A stretch of 64,000 nucleotides of DNA from Larix kaempferi (Eukaryota; Streptophyta; Pinopsida; Pinales; Pinaceae), in the NCBI GenBank assembly GCA_027924585.1, contig BSBM01000809.1, positions 947,001 through 1,011,000 of the forward strand, read 5' to 3'. Positions 21,784-32,240 of this stretch are shown in pieces. The notes under the pieces were generated by a model. That model was not told where the DNA came from and made no database searches. It was given only the letters and a program-made list of their open reading frames with translations. Each line of letters starts with the position of its first letter. The stretch's first letter is position 1. A program made the position numbers and the translations under genes.

Positions 21784-22869
21784 ATCTCCGTGGGTTGAGG
21801 TGAGTAGAAAAACAGCTCAAAAATCCTAATGCAACCGAGTGTGCAAAAGGAGAGCTCAAAAACAAGGCACTCAGGCCAACAACCAACTCAAAACACCTAC
21901 TACAACAACTGTGCTACAATAAGTGGAGTATCAACAAAGATGGTTAGAATACCAACAAGTAGCAGGTTTCCTAAAAATAAAAAATGGTGGACTCACTAGA
22001 CCAAAGGGAGGTAAGGGAGCATGCAAACACCTAACTAAAAGTATTCTGACTCAACTAGACATATCTTCTGCAAGGTGATTAAATCCAAGTCAGACAATAT
22101 GAATAGGAAATCCAAGTGGCTAAGATATCCCCCTACCGGGAGGGACACCGGGTAGTCAATCCTAGAAGAATGGCAACTAAGATACCCCGTTCATGACACG
22201 TCCAGAAAGGTGAATCTGCCGTTTGGTCCTTTAACCGCAATACCCCAATACAGGGATATCCCGAGAACTGCGAAAGGTAGCCCTTCGGTTACTAAATGGA
22301 GTGCGGTATTCCACTCAGGCCTCCGGAACCAGTCTCGCGACTTCAACCCTCCTAGGGGAGAGGCCCTCTGGTAAACTGGTCGTGACCGTGCCAAAAAGTA
22401 CTAGGGGATTTTGGTTCCCTAATTGGACAACAACTACGTCTCAAGTGTAAGTAACCGAGGGGTGTTATTGGAAGCCCATCCCCCCGATCCTACCTAACTA
22501 CAAAGATTCTTTTGTGTTCCCCAAGTGGGGTTAGAATATTGGTTGAGTTAGGTACTTTTTAAGGCTCACTTGAATTATGTGACAGAGTGTGTGCTCGTGA
22601 GGTGATGAACCCAAAATAGAAGTGCCACAAGGGGGGCAACTTCTAACTATCAATAATACTGAATTCAAAACTTTAACTTGCAAAATTTTCTGAATTAAAA
22701 ATGCTGAAATTTTTTTAAAAAGATTCTGTAAAGGGAACAGAAATTATGTTGCAGAAAAGGCTGTAGGGAAGTAGGGCTGCAGGTAAGACAGATGACTGTT
22801 CAGATGCAAAAAATATTGCAGCAAAAGGGGCTGGGCTCAAATTAGGGAAAAAATGCAGAAATCAGACCG
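21784..22869 (-). other. gypsy-1 5' leader, no gene seen
   Basis: About 1.1 kb between the minisatellite and the gag ATG. Short minus-strand frames (for example 22191-22394) lack family resemblance. Together with the minisatellite this makes a long untranslated leader, as is common in large Tat elements. Confidence 0.6.
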
Positions 22870-23240
22870 CAGGTCTGTGGCGAATCTGAGCCGGCGGACC
22901 GCGGGTTTAAGGGAAACAGACGCGGACAGGTCGCGGCTTTTGGGCCGACAGAGGCAGTCGGGCCGCAGGAAACAGAGAAAAAGACGCAGTCGGGTCGCGG
23001 GAAAAAGGCTGACAGACACAGTCGGGACACGGGAAAGGGGCTAAAAGCCGCAGTCGAGACGCGGGAAAAAGGCCGACAGGCGCAGTCGGATCGCAGCAAA
23101 CAGGCTGATTAGCCGCGGTCGGATCACAGGTAACAGACTTGAATCCGCCGGCAGGGCTTCGGAAGCAGTCTGAGAGCTGCGGTCGGGTCACAGGTAAAAG
23201 CCTGAAAGACGCGGTCGGGACGCGACTGCAGAGGGAAAAG
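22870..23240. repeat. minisatellite of about 32-33 bp units in the gypsy-1 leader
   Basis: GC(A/G)GTCGG(G/A) recurs at 22954, 22986, 23018, 23050, 23082 and 23115, an exact 32-33-bp period. Each unit continues (T/A)CGCGGGAAA(A)AGGC. Less regular units follow to about 23240. The GCGGTC...CGCGG theme is the same as in the array at 12190-12445 at the other end of the element. Minus-strand frames here (22842-23191) are translations of the repeat, not genes. Confidence 0.85.
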
Positions 23241-23338
23241 ACGCGGTGTACAGCGGCCGAAAGGGACAGCCGGAAAGAAAAAACGGGAACTTATTGCAGA
23301 AAACTAAAATTTTTTTAAACGAAAACCAGAAATTCAAA

Positions 23339-23354
23339 CCTAGGGGAGTCGCCA
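23339..23354 (-). other. gypsy-1 primer binding site
   Basis: The minus strand reads TGGCGACTCCCCTAGG, 4 bp (GTTT) inside the 5' LTR. TGGCGACTCC is the PBS start reported for Tat/Ogre-type elements primed by tRNA-Arg. The identity of the tRNA is inferred from that resemblance. Confidence 0.75.
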
Positions 23355-23358
23355 AAAC

Positions 23359-24105
23359 TGTAGCTAGGGTTTTACCCCTAGCTTGTGCAAATGAGCACCT
23401 ACTAAGGAGAAGGGACTCCTTAGTAGCAGTTCAGTAAATGGAAATTATTATGCTCAAACAAAAATGTAAACTACTCTAAAACATGTGCATGAAACAGAAA
23501 CAACAAAATGTAAATAATGGTTTTTGTATTAATATTACCTCCAATGTGAAGGTTGGTGAAGCTCTTGCAATGTCCAAGAGGGTTGCTCCAAGATCCAACT
23601 TGCTCCTTCTCTTTCTCCAATGGTGGAAATGGGCCAAAAGGGGCTCTCAAGGTGAAAGTGGCTCAATGGTGAGCTAGGGTTTCAAGAGAGATTTTGGCAG
23701 AGTAAGGGTGCTTATGATTGTGGATAGAAATGAGGGTCCCCCATCACCTATTTATAGTTTTTTGGTGATGGAGTGCTGACCCATGATTTTGGGAACCATA
23801 TGGTTTAGGGCAGCTGTATAGGGTTTTTTTCCTCCTTTTCCTCATTATTTTATATTTTTTATTCCCTTTTTAGGGGGGTTTTTGCTATTTTTAGAGGAAT
23901 TTTGGATATTTTTGGAGGAAAAAGGGGTTTTTTATCCTTTTTGAGGCTATTTTGATGGTTTTGTGGCCTTTTGGAGGCATTTTAGGCCTTTTGGAGGCTT
24001 TTTAGTGGGATTTTTAGGGTTTTTAAGGGAAATATGGTAGGAAAATGGACAAATGAGCCATGTAATGGGGTAGATGAGGTAGTGAACACTTTTTGGGTGT
24101 TAACA
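23359..24105 (-). repeat. gypsy-1 5' LTR (747 bp)
   Basis: Partner of 8682-9427, with the same TG...CA ends and PBS just inside. TATAAATAG on the minus strand at 23748-23756 places transcription start near 23720, leaving an R-U5 of about 360 bp. Confidence 0.93.
23748..23756 (-). promoter_or_regulatory. TATA box of the gypsy-1 5' LTR
   Basis: The minus strand has ACTATAAATAGGTG. The same box is kept in the other LTR at 9071-9079. It would drive the genomic RNA of the element. Confidence 0.7.
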
Positions 24106-24715
24106 CCGACAGTTTTGGAAAAACCTATCGAGTCAATGTGATATGTATCGGCAAGACTGGTCGAGTTGCTGCGAACAACACCGACAACAAAAGTTTAACT
24201 CTGTCGATTTCGGCTTCTTGGCGGGTTTCGCACGACAAGTTTCTTAGCCGCAACTGTGTTGGCGGTTATTTCTGAGATCTGCCAATGTTCTCCAATCGAA
24301 AGGGTAACAATCCGGTGTTTCGGCTGACTTGGCTGAGATCTGTCGAAAATTTGGGCTCGGCTTCGCGAGTTCTGCTGAAACGCAAAATCGTCCAAGTTCA
24401 ACATAGTTAAAAAGAGAGACGCCAGTAGTTTCGACCGATCTCGGCGAGTTCAAATGACACAAAATACAACTAAGACCTCAAAGGTAACTGCCGACTGTTT
24501 CGGCTTGACTCAACGAGTTCCGCCGAAATGCGAAGGCTCAATAAAGATAAGTCAAAAAGCACGGCGTTTCGATGGATGTGACAGAGTTGTGTTGACTATT
24601 TCGGTCCGACTCAATGAGCCATGCCGAAACAAAGAAAGATTCGAAACTTAAAAAACAAAACCGACCATTTCGGCTCGACTCAGCGAGTTACGCCGATTGT
24701 TTCGACTGAAAAAAC
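24106..24715. repeat. target duplication copy followed by degenerate TTTCGGC...CGAGTT...GCCGAAA repeats
   Basis: 24106-24110 is the right CCGAC duplication. Beyond it, a theme CCGA..(G/T)TTTCGGC, about 10 bases with GACTC, then (A/C)GAGTT.(C/T)GCCGA recurs at roughly 24110, 24200, 24320, 24490, 24595 and 24660. Each unit contains an inverted pair (TTTCGGC/GCCGAAA). The array is old and degenerate. Gypsy-1 appears to have landed in its first unit. Confidence 0.5.
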
Positions 24716-25704
24716 TAAGTTTTACTTAGGCAAAAAAAACTTTCTTTGCTCGATCTTTTGGAAAAAATAACTAAGTATGAAAAGGCTTTCTAGAAAAACT
24801 TAACTTCTAAAAACTCTCTTAAGAGAACAAGAGGGGCCCTATTATTTTCAAAAACATTTGTGGATCGGGTTGTAGCAAAAACAATTGGTGATTCACTGGT
24901 GAATAGAAAGAATCATTCTACTAAGAAGTATAACCCTATCTCTGTGCGTGGCTTGAATCATCTATAGAATAGTCCCATTGCTTCAAATATTTCTAGATGT
25001 TGGCCACTTCCAAGTCAACATAGCAAACATGAAGGATCTTTATGGGTTTGATGGAAGGATTATTTATGGTTGTGTCAAATTGATCTTAAGGTTATATTGA
25101 AGTATAAAGATGGTATTGATTTGTGACTTTCATTGAATTGTAATCTGTAAATGATAATTTATCATTTTAAAATTTAAAATTTCTATGTTTATGTTAGTCA
25201 ATAGTTTTATACTTCTAATTCTAGTTTAATTTTATTTTAAAAATTTTTTCTTTTTATATTTTTAATATATGTTTGGCATTCCCAACTTCTTGTTTCCTAC
25301 GAATTTGGGAGAAACTTCTAATTGTATCGGATACTTGTACCAATGTTCAAAAAGCTCATGCAACATAATAATCTAGTGATTTTAATTAATCTCATTTGGA
25401 GTATGAAAGATGGTCAACATTGTCGCAGTCAATTTAGTTGATCATATTGAGGAGCATCCAAGATAGTCAACATTGTCATAACCAATTTACATATCACATG
25501 ATCATTGCTATGTAATGATATAAATTGAACGTTATCTCTAAGTCTAAATTGCCACATTATACAAAATGACCAATACATTCTCAAGTGAACGAATAATTCT
25601 TCCAAGTTTCTATTTTGGCAAAAAATGTAAATCTATTTATAAAGCAATAGTATTGATAGGATAGATACATTTTTCATAATAGGAGTCCAAGGTTAGTTTC
25701 AAGG
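24716..25704. other. AT-rich interval without a recognised gene
   Basis: A short readable stretch around 24810-24960 (KRTRGALLFSK..., SVRGLNHL) ends in stops and is not attributable. The remainder is A/T-rich with no repeat or motif that I can support. Confidence 0.3.
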
Positions 25705-26824
25705 CATTAAAATTTCACCTAGAACTCAGCTAGGACTTTCGTCAAACACTTACAATCTTTGATTTCAACCTCCTACAATCATCACCATTAATGCATATAA
25801 ACCATATGCATTCTAATTGAACTAGTGAGGAGAAATACACATGACAAGTAACTTGCATGCCAAGTAACTTGCATTGGAAAATAAATGAACAATAGACAAA
25901 ACTCATTCAACCATTTAACACTATATATTCATGCAAAGCCCTTGGAAAAACCCTGAAGGGAAAACCGTCCAAGAGAGATATTTTATTAAACTTCTTAGTA
26001 AATGATTTCAAAGCAGAAAAATTCCAGCAATAAATACTTGTACTTATGTTACCACGCCAAATCACGCTTGGTTTGTGTTCATTAACTAGTTGTGCAACAT
26101 GTGCATCAATGGTTGCATTAAATGTTGCAATATAAGCCCTTGAAATGTGTGCTAAACTTCTGCTAAACAGTATGACCTATACGGTTTTAGTGCATCAACA
26201 AATGCTACAAAAAAATATTTGTAATTTGTGCTCACACTTATGTTCAGCAGTATAGACCTATATTATTTTATATCAGCAATAAATTCCTTGAAATATGTGC
26301 CAAAATACTCCTTGATTTATGTGCCAACTAACAACATTACGGCCAGTCACAAATGCAACAGTACGATATTCATTTAATGCTAAAGACTCCTTAGAAATTG
26401 AGCCACTCAATCTCTTGGTAAATTTACCCTCCTTTTCTGCTCTTTCTCTCCTCTTCCTTCAACTCTCCTCTCAACCTCTCTTGGAATGCATGCTAATGTG
26501 TCTCCCTCAAGCTGATTTTATTAACTCGTTTAGGGTAACTTCCCTAACCCTAGATCTCAATGGTTGAGATTCATCCTTAGCCCACAAGACCAACGGATGT
26601 GACTTATTCCCTCATCGAGATGACTTAAATCATTTAAGTGACTCAAACATTATAAAGTCACTTTCACTTTAACCATAAAATAATAAAAGACCCCAACTTG
26701 ACTTTATAAAATCACTTATAAATTCATTTTATAAATACACTATATAGAGCAAGACATTTACTCAGACTCCTGCATCCTAGGCACAATAGATGAAGAAGTA
26801 CCTCCGAGATACCAAAATATAACA
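25705..26824 (-). repeat. copia-1 3' LTR (about 1,120 bp)
   Basis: Similar to 28548-29455 over most of its length (AAAATTTCACCTAGAACTCAG start; AACCCTAGATCTCAATGGTTGAG near 26550). The minus-strand start is TGTTATATTTTGG. The expected CA end is mutated, the plus strand reading CATTAAAA where the other copy has TGTTAAAA. A short frame at 26319-26567 is LTR sequence. Confidence 0.75.
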
Positions 26825-26840
26825 CTCCCTCTTAGCAAGG
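26825..26840 (-). other. copia-1 polypurine tract
   Basis: The minus strand reads CTTGCTAAGAGGGAG immediately before the 3' LTR. Copia-2 has the same kind of tract (GTTAGGAGGGAG) at the corresponding place. Confidence 0.65.
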
Positions 26841-27179
26841 GAGGTGCTTCTAGAACCTCCACCTAGATCTATCTCCAACCCCATCACTCCATCTGTTGCT
26901 ATAAATACTCCCTCTAAACCAGAAAGCCTCTCAACCACTTGCACTTAATCCTATGCTAAAGACCTGTCCAGTCACTTATGCCTTAAGAATTCACCTCACC
27001 CTCTTAAGTATCCTCCGGTGTCATCTCATACCAACTCAGCCTCCTAACTGAACTGGATAAGTCTCACACCCAACTATCTCAGTCACTACCACTGAATCCA
27101 AGATCCACTCGGACTCACCATCTACAAGTTGTCCCAACAACTTGTACATCCATCCATCTAAAATGCCAACAATCGTGAT

Positions 27180-28518
27180 GCATCCAAGCTTTCTCCCTTC
27201 AGATAGATAACTACTGGTCCATTACAAAATAGGACCACATACCCATCATCCTCTAGAGCTGACACTGAGTAAGTTTTTCCTCAACTCTAGTACTAGGAAC
27301 ACGCCGACCACCTCCAAATATCCTCCTGACTCCAACTGGAATCTAACTCATCCAACCCCCTCCATTGCATGTGTGGTGTTGACCCCACTATCCACATGCA
27401 TGTATGAGTTGATATCTATAATACTCAGGAACATTGATCTTGTCCCTATCATGTGACATGATGCCCCGTTGTCCACAAACCATGCACCTATGTCCTCACA
27501 CTCTGCAACACTACTACTCGAGAGACAACTCAATAAGGATAACTCCTTCCCGAACATCTTAGCATTCTCATCAATCTCACTTGTCTCTGTCTCATCCTTG
27601 CCCTTCTTCTCACCTTTCCTCTTGTTCGAACACTGGCCTGCATAGTGGCCAAATTTATAACATGCAAAGCATTTAACTTTGCTCCTGTCTTTCTCAAAAG
27701 TGGATCCCCCACTCCCTCTCTTCCTACTTTTTCTCTTCCCAACAAAATCCACATTCTCCTCATCAACACCACCCTCTACCTTCTCCTAATCTCTACTCCA
27801 ATATACTTCCCAGATCTCCTCCCATGTAAAATCATCCCACAATCTCTCCCAATATGGAAAGTTCTCTCTCCCCACCACACACTTCACGAATACGTCCCAT
27901 TCTTTCGTGAAGCCCTTCAGGTTTATGCACACAAAGTCTGTCTCTAGAACAATCTCACCAATAACACTCAACTCATTCTTCACCTGCCTAAGTTGGGTGG
28001 GATAAGAGACTGCATTCTCTCCCTTGTCCATCCTAGTACTATGGAGCTTGTCCTTCAAGCCATCTTCATGTTCTCGTTCATGTTCTCGTACAATATTTTC
28101 AGTGCATCCTACATTCCCTTAGATGTCTAATTTTCAACCAAATGTGGAATCAAGTGGTTCTTCACTCCATCCAAGAGTATCATCTATGTCCTTGCTTCCT
28201 TCACCTCATGGAGGTCTTAAGCAAAATGGGATTTTTCAAAGGCACTACCACTGTGGTACTAGAAAACTGCCACTATTTGTTCTCCCTAAGAACAACTGCA
28301 ATCCTTTCCTTCCACTGTAGATATTTGGAGATCCCCTCCAACCTATCCTCATACCTGATACTGGAAGTCATCCTTGTCCAAATCACAAATATCCTGTTTT
28401 CCCTTCTTCTTCCAAGAAAATACCACAGTAAATCACTTGGAACCAAAGTGTCAAAATATGTACCAAACTGCACCAACCAGAAAAACACTTGCTCAATTGT
28501 TGTACCACTACTATCCAC
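27180..28518 (-). pseudogene. copia-1 Gag and protease remnants
   Basis: In minus-strand order: an N-terminal Gag trace (28273-28518, ending in YEDRLEGISKYLQWKERI), the UBN2-like Gag domain (27786-28058, LKGFTKEWDVFVKCVVGRENFPYWERLWDDF), a stop at 27786, then 27348-27752 with a CCHC knuckle (CFACYKFGHYAGQC) and the protease active site (WFVDNGASCHM, DNGAS in place of DSGAS or DTGAS). Past a stop at 27348 the trace continues through the protease C-terminus into the GAG-pre-integrase linker (NLLSVS) and fades. No integrase follows. Multiple stops and frame changes make it non-coding now. Confidence 0.8.
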
Positions 28519-28535
28519 CGAACCTCAAATCCCTA

Positions 28536-28547
28536 GCTCTGATACCA
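28536..28547 (-). other. copia-1 primer binding site (initiator tRNA-Met type)
   Basis: The minus strand reads TGGTATCAGAGC directly next to the LTR end. This is the standard Ty1/copia PBS. Confidence 0.9.
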
Positions 28548-29455
28548 TGTTAAAATTTCACCTAGAACTCAGCTAGGACTTTTGTCAAATATTTAGCAAA
28601 CTCTGATTTCAACCTCCTACATTCATCACCATTAATGCATGTAAACCATATGCATTCTAATGGAACTAGTAAGAATAAATACACATGCCAAGTAACTTGC
28701 AGCGGATTATAAATGAACAATAGACCAAACTCATTCAACCATTTAACACTAGATATTCGGGCAAATCCCCTGGAAATAGCCCGAATGGAAAACCAACCAA
28801 GAGAGATATTTTATTAAGCTTCTCAGGAAATGAATTTATAGAAGAAAATTTCCAGTAATAAATACTTGAACTTATCTCTCGGAAACCACGAAAAATCATA
28901 CTTGGTTTTTGTTCATTAACTAGCTATACGACCTGTGCATTAATGCTTGCATTAAATGTTGCAATATACTCTCTCGAACTGTGTGCCTAATTCCTGCTAA
29001 ACAATATAGCCTGTACGATTTTAGTGTAGCAATAAATGCTACAACAAACTCCTCGTAATTTGTGCCCACACTTCCATTCGAGAATACTAACCTATATGAT
29101 TTTATATCAATAGTAAATGCCTTGAAATCTATGCCAGAATCCTCCTCGATTTCTGTTCATGTACTCCTCGATTTTTGTGCCATCTAACAGCAATACGGCC
29201 AGCCACAAATGCAACAATACGATCTTCATTTAATGTTGAAGACTCCTAGAAAATCAAGCCACCAATCTCTTGGTAAATGTGCCCTCCTTTTCTGCTCTCT
29301 CTTCCATCATCTCCCCTCTCAACCTCTCTTGGAATGTGTGCCACGTTGTCTGCCTCAAGATGCTTTTATTAACTCAGTTAGGCAAACTACCCTAACCCTA
29401 GATCTCAATGGTTGAGGTTCACTCTTATCCCACAAGATCAATGGAAGTAACTTAT
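28548..29455 (-). repeat. copia-1 5' LTR, outer end missing
   Basis: Aligns by eye with 25705 to about 26605 and then stops matching just after ACTTATTCC. About 215 bp of the expected outer part is absent, replaced by the block that begins near 29471. Confidence 0.7.
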
Positions 29456-29470
29456 TCCTTGAAGAAATAA

Positions 29471-30488
29471 TGACAAAATCACAATATTCTCTTTCAAGTG
29501 TTTTTTCAAACACTTAGCAACTGTAGGTTTTAAACTTAAAAATTATTTGCAAACTTTTAAAGAATTAAAACACTCATGCCAAGTACTTCAAACATAATGA
29601 TTTAGGTCAACCTTGACAAGGGAAAAACCCAAACTTGGGAAAACCCTTGAGAGAGAATTTTTTATTAGGGCAAATCTAAAAATTACTTACAACTCAAAAA
29701 AAATCTTCTTCAAAACTTGCAAAGACAAACTTATCTTTCTCTTCCACTATGTTGTAGTTTTTCTTAGAATTCGTGCCAACTGGAGAATCTTCCCCAAACT
29801 GCTCACACATGCTAAAAATCAGACCCTGAAATATGTCTTGGAAAGCATGCCTATGTACGACCTTCCTGTATGGCCTATTAGGAAAGATTACAACTACAAA
29901 ATGAACCATTTCTACCTTGGGAATAGTGCCCACACATACCAAAAAATTGTACTGTCAATCTACTTGGGAAATCATGTCAATATACAATTGTTGTCTTGAA
30001 AATCGATCCCATCACTTGGAATCTTAAATCTGTTCTAGCTGTCTTGAAAAAGTGCCTCTATATTTTCTTGGAATCTATGCCCTCATTCAACTTGAGACTC
30101 CTTTTATAATATCTTCCTCTCTCCCAATCTGGGTGTTTTTTCTTTGTCCCCTTATGTTCATTTTATACTTTATTTTAGTGAGACCCTAACCCTAACTACC
30201 ATAACTATCTTATCAAAGGATGAGATTGATTAGATCTTAGGGTTCTCATTAAATGCACAATATAAACTCACTTTTGTTAATAAAGTGCACATTAAATATT
30301 TGGGCCCCACAACTTAAATCTCACTTTAATGATAAAGTACAATCTCACTTTTAAAACATAAAGTCACTTTATTTGCATAACATCTCTTCATACATAAATA
30401 AAACACTAGGGACTACACTTTGTCCCCCTTGTGACTAACACACCCAAAAACTCATGAGGAAGACCTCCAGACTTATCGTTTTCTAACA
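29471..30488 (-). repeat. divergent LTR-like block related to the copia-1 LTR (possible solo LTR)
   Basis: The block starts TGACAAAATC and ends TTCTAACA on the plus strand. It shares scattered phrases with the copia-1 LTR in the same order (CATGCCAAGTA, GGAAAAACCC, GAGAGA..TTTTATTA). The following bases (CTCGTG...) do not form a clear purine tract. It could be a solo LTR of a sister family or a recombined 5' LTR. A 128-codon frame at 29613-29999 is not protein-like. Confidence 0.45.
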
Positions 30489-31700
30489 CTCGTGTTGATG
30501 TTCTTTTTGGCACCCCCTTTAAAATTTTGCAAAGTGTTGCAAATGTTTTGAACTTCTTATTCATCTTATGGACTCCTCAGAGTGCTACTGCTTGACTTTG
30601 ACTCTAATTTTATTATCTGTTTTGTTCTATAAGCAAAAGAACCGATATAGCCAAGAGCAAAGCCATTTTAGTTATAAAAGGGGGACCTACTAAATGGAGT
30701 AAAAAGATTTTTTTTTTTTTAAGATATTGTCTCAAGTATAAAGGAAAACTACCATTCGTATGGACAATATATTCATTTGTTCTTTATCCCCAATGTTTGC
30801 TATCGTTGAAATGGATATGAGTTTTCCTTGGATCAAGCATTGGTTAAATGTGATATGTTATCACATGACTTGCACTTTAAAAGGATGATGTAATAGTGAG
30901 CAACAAACATAGATATGTAATCAAATTTAAAAGGAAATGATCATTGTGATTGATAGATATGTTCATATGATTATACATGTTGTATTTTGGCGATAAGCTT
31001 GTGTTAATAGGTTCTTAATGTAGCCTATCGGGACCTTCACACCTTTTGTTTGTTGGACGTGTTATATCTTGATTAAATTCCCTGTTAAAGTTTGGATGGG
31101 TCCGATAGATTATGATGTATGGATTTAATATGCTACATGCCAAAGATGAAAAAGAACGTTGTTCTAGACATATGCATCTCCAGCTCAGAAGGTAGCGCAT
31201 TTAAGGCTTTGATCCCACAAATATGGCTTTGCAATTGAGTGAAAACGCATTTAATGTGTTGTTTGTCTCCATTATCTTGATCAATTTTGATAGCATTCTC
31301 AATGTATCGTACCATGATTTCGACTGAGTTTATCTTTCCAAATGCATCAAGCGTTTTCGCATTCTGTTTTGTTTACCACAACAGAGGTTTTATCTCCCTC
31401 ATATTACAGCTGTGCAAAAGGGAAAATAGATCAACGAGCTTGGAAAATTGGCTTTGGGATAGCTCTGTGAATAAGCACGGTTATTCTTCTCTTCCAGATA
31501 TGCAAGTGACTTTTGGTTTACATGTTGTGCATTTCAATAAAAATTGATTGTAATTGTTGTAAATCGCATTTGTGTGTCTTCCCCTGGTTTATATCCCTAA
31601 TTCATCAAAATCCAAATAACGTGTTTTACTTCGCATTTCAACGCATTTTACTCTGAGCATTTTTGCGTTTTATCTCTCTTTTGTTACCCTAAACCTCATG
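30489..31700. other. interval without a recognised gene
   Basis: AT-rich, with a T-run at about 30709-30720. Short frames (31015-31547) show no domain or convincing composition. Confidence 0.3.
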
Positions 31701-31707
31701 GCATTCT

Positions 31708-32240
31708 AAAACCCTAAAAAAGGCTTGAGCCCTATTCCCTTATTTTTTATCATTTTTTTGTTCTCTGAAAAATGCAAGTGGTGAAGTGATAAGCACTGGA
31801 AGCGACGGAGAAGATAATTGACAGTGAATATTGTTTCAGGAATAATTTTTAAGCAGGGATATATGTATATATTCGGTTATGAAGAGATTAAGGTTTATCG
31901 ATTTTCAAATGGTTCACACACATGGTTCATGTTTATTAATCCTCAGCCCAGCTGAACTTTGAATGACTCTAAATTTTAAAACCCTAAAGCTTGAACCCTA
32001 TCCCTTGATTCTCGTCGTTCATTGTTCTCTCAAGGTCATGGCCGCAAGTAGTGGAGTGACAAGTTTTTGAAATTAATACAAGCTAATATCTAACAAGAAA
32101 TTTCATTTCAGGAACAAGTTTGAATAATATATACATATGTGTTCATTAACTTGAGCTCAGGGTTTTCAATTTTCAAACATTTGGTGTGCTTAGCTTCTAT
32201 CCATCGATCCTCTACTCGGTCGAGCTTTGAATGACTCCAG
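31708..32240. repeat. imperfect tandem duplication, period about 270 bp
   Basis: Both copies run AAACCCTAAA...GCTTGA(G/A)CCCTAT(T)CCCTT, GTTCTCT, TTTCAGGAA(T/C)AA, ATATGTATATAT-like, GGTTTTCAA/GATTTTCAAA, then CTTTGAATGACTC. They start at about 31708 and 31975. Divergence is considerable. No frame is conserved between copies. Confidence 0.6.

Larger units (their letters stand above)
8682..24105 (-). mobile_element. gypsy-1: complete 15.4-kb Ty3/gypsy (Tat-like) LTR retrotransposon
   Basis: The element is bounded by two LTRs (8682-9427 and 23359-24105) that start TG and end CA, and is flanked by CCGAC on both sides. Read on the minus strand the order is 5' LTR, PBS, about 1.5-kb leader with a minisatellite, gag, zinc knuckle, protease, two further knuckles, RT, native RNase H, integrase, a second RNase H, then a 4.9-kb non-pol region containing an antisense gene, a purine tract and the 3' LTR. 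PBS type, second RNase H and long 3' region point to the Tat clade. By eye the LTRs differ by about 11 substitutions and one 1-bp indel over 747 bp, so the insertion is comparatively recent. Gag-pol carries a few stops and 1-bp frameshifts, so this copy is probably not autonomous. Confidence 0.93.
25705..29455 (-). mobile_element. copia-1: Ty1/copia relic with gag and protease only
   Basis: The 3' LTR spans 25705-26824 and the 5' LTR 28548 to about 29455, where it loses its outer end. The internal region is only 1,723 bp and is bounded by a PBS matching initiator tRNA-Met (28536-28547) and a purine tract (26825-26840). Inside are a broken gag, one zinc knuckle, a protease and a short tail, with no integrase, RT or RNase H. 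The LTRs have diverged strongly by eye, so the insertion is old. Copia-2 has the same organisation and a recognisably similar tail, which suggests a non-autonomous family rather than a private deletion. Confidence 0.8.

Noticed and set aside
22837-23191. Overlapping minus-strand frames with repeated Arg-Asp-Pro-Thr-like phrases
   Set aside because: They are direct translations of the 32-33-bp minisatellite in the gypsy-1 leader; the repetition is explained by the DNA period and several frames are open at once.
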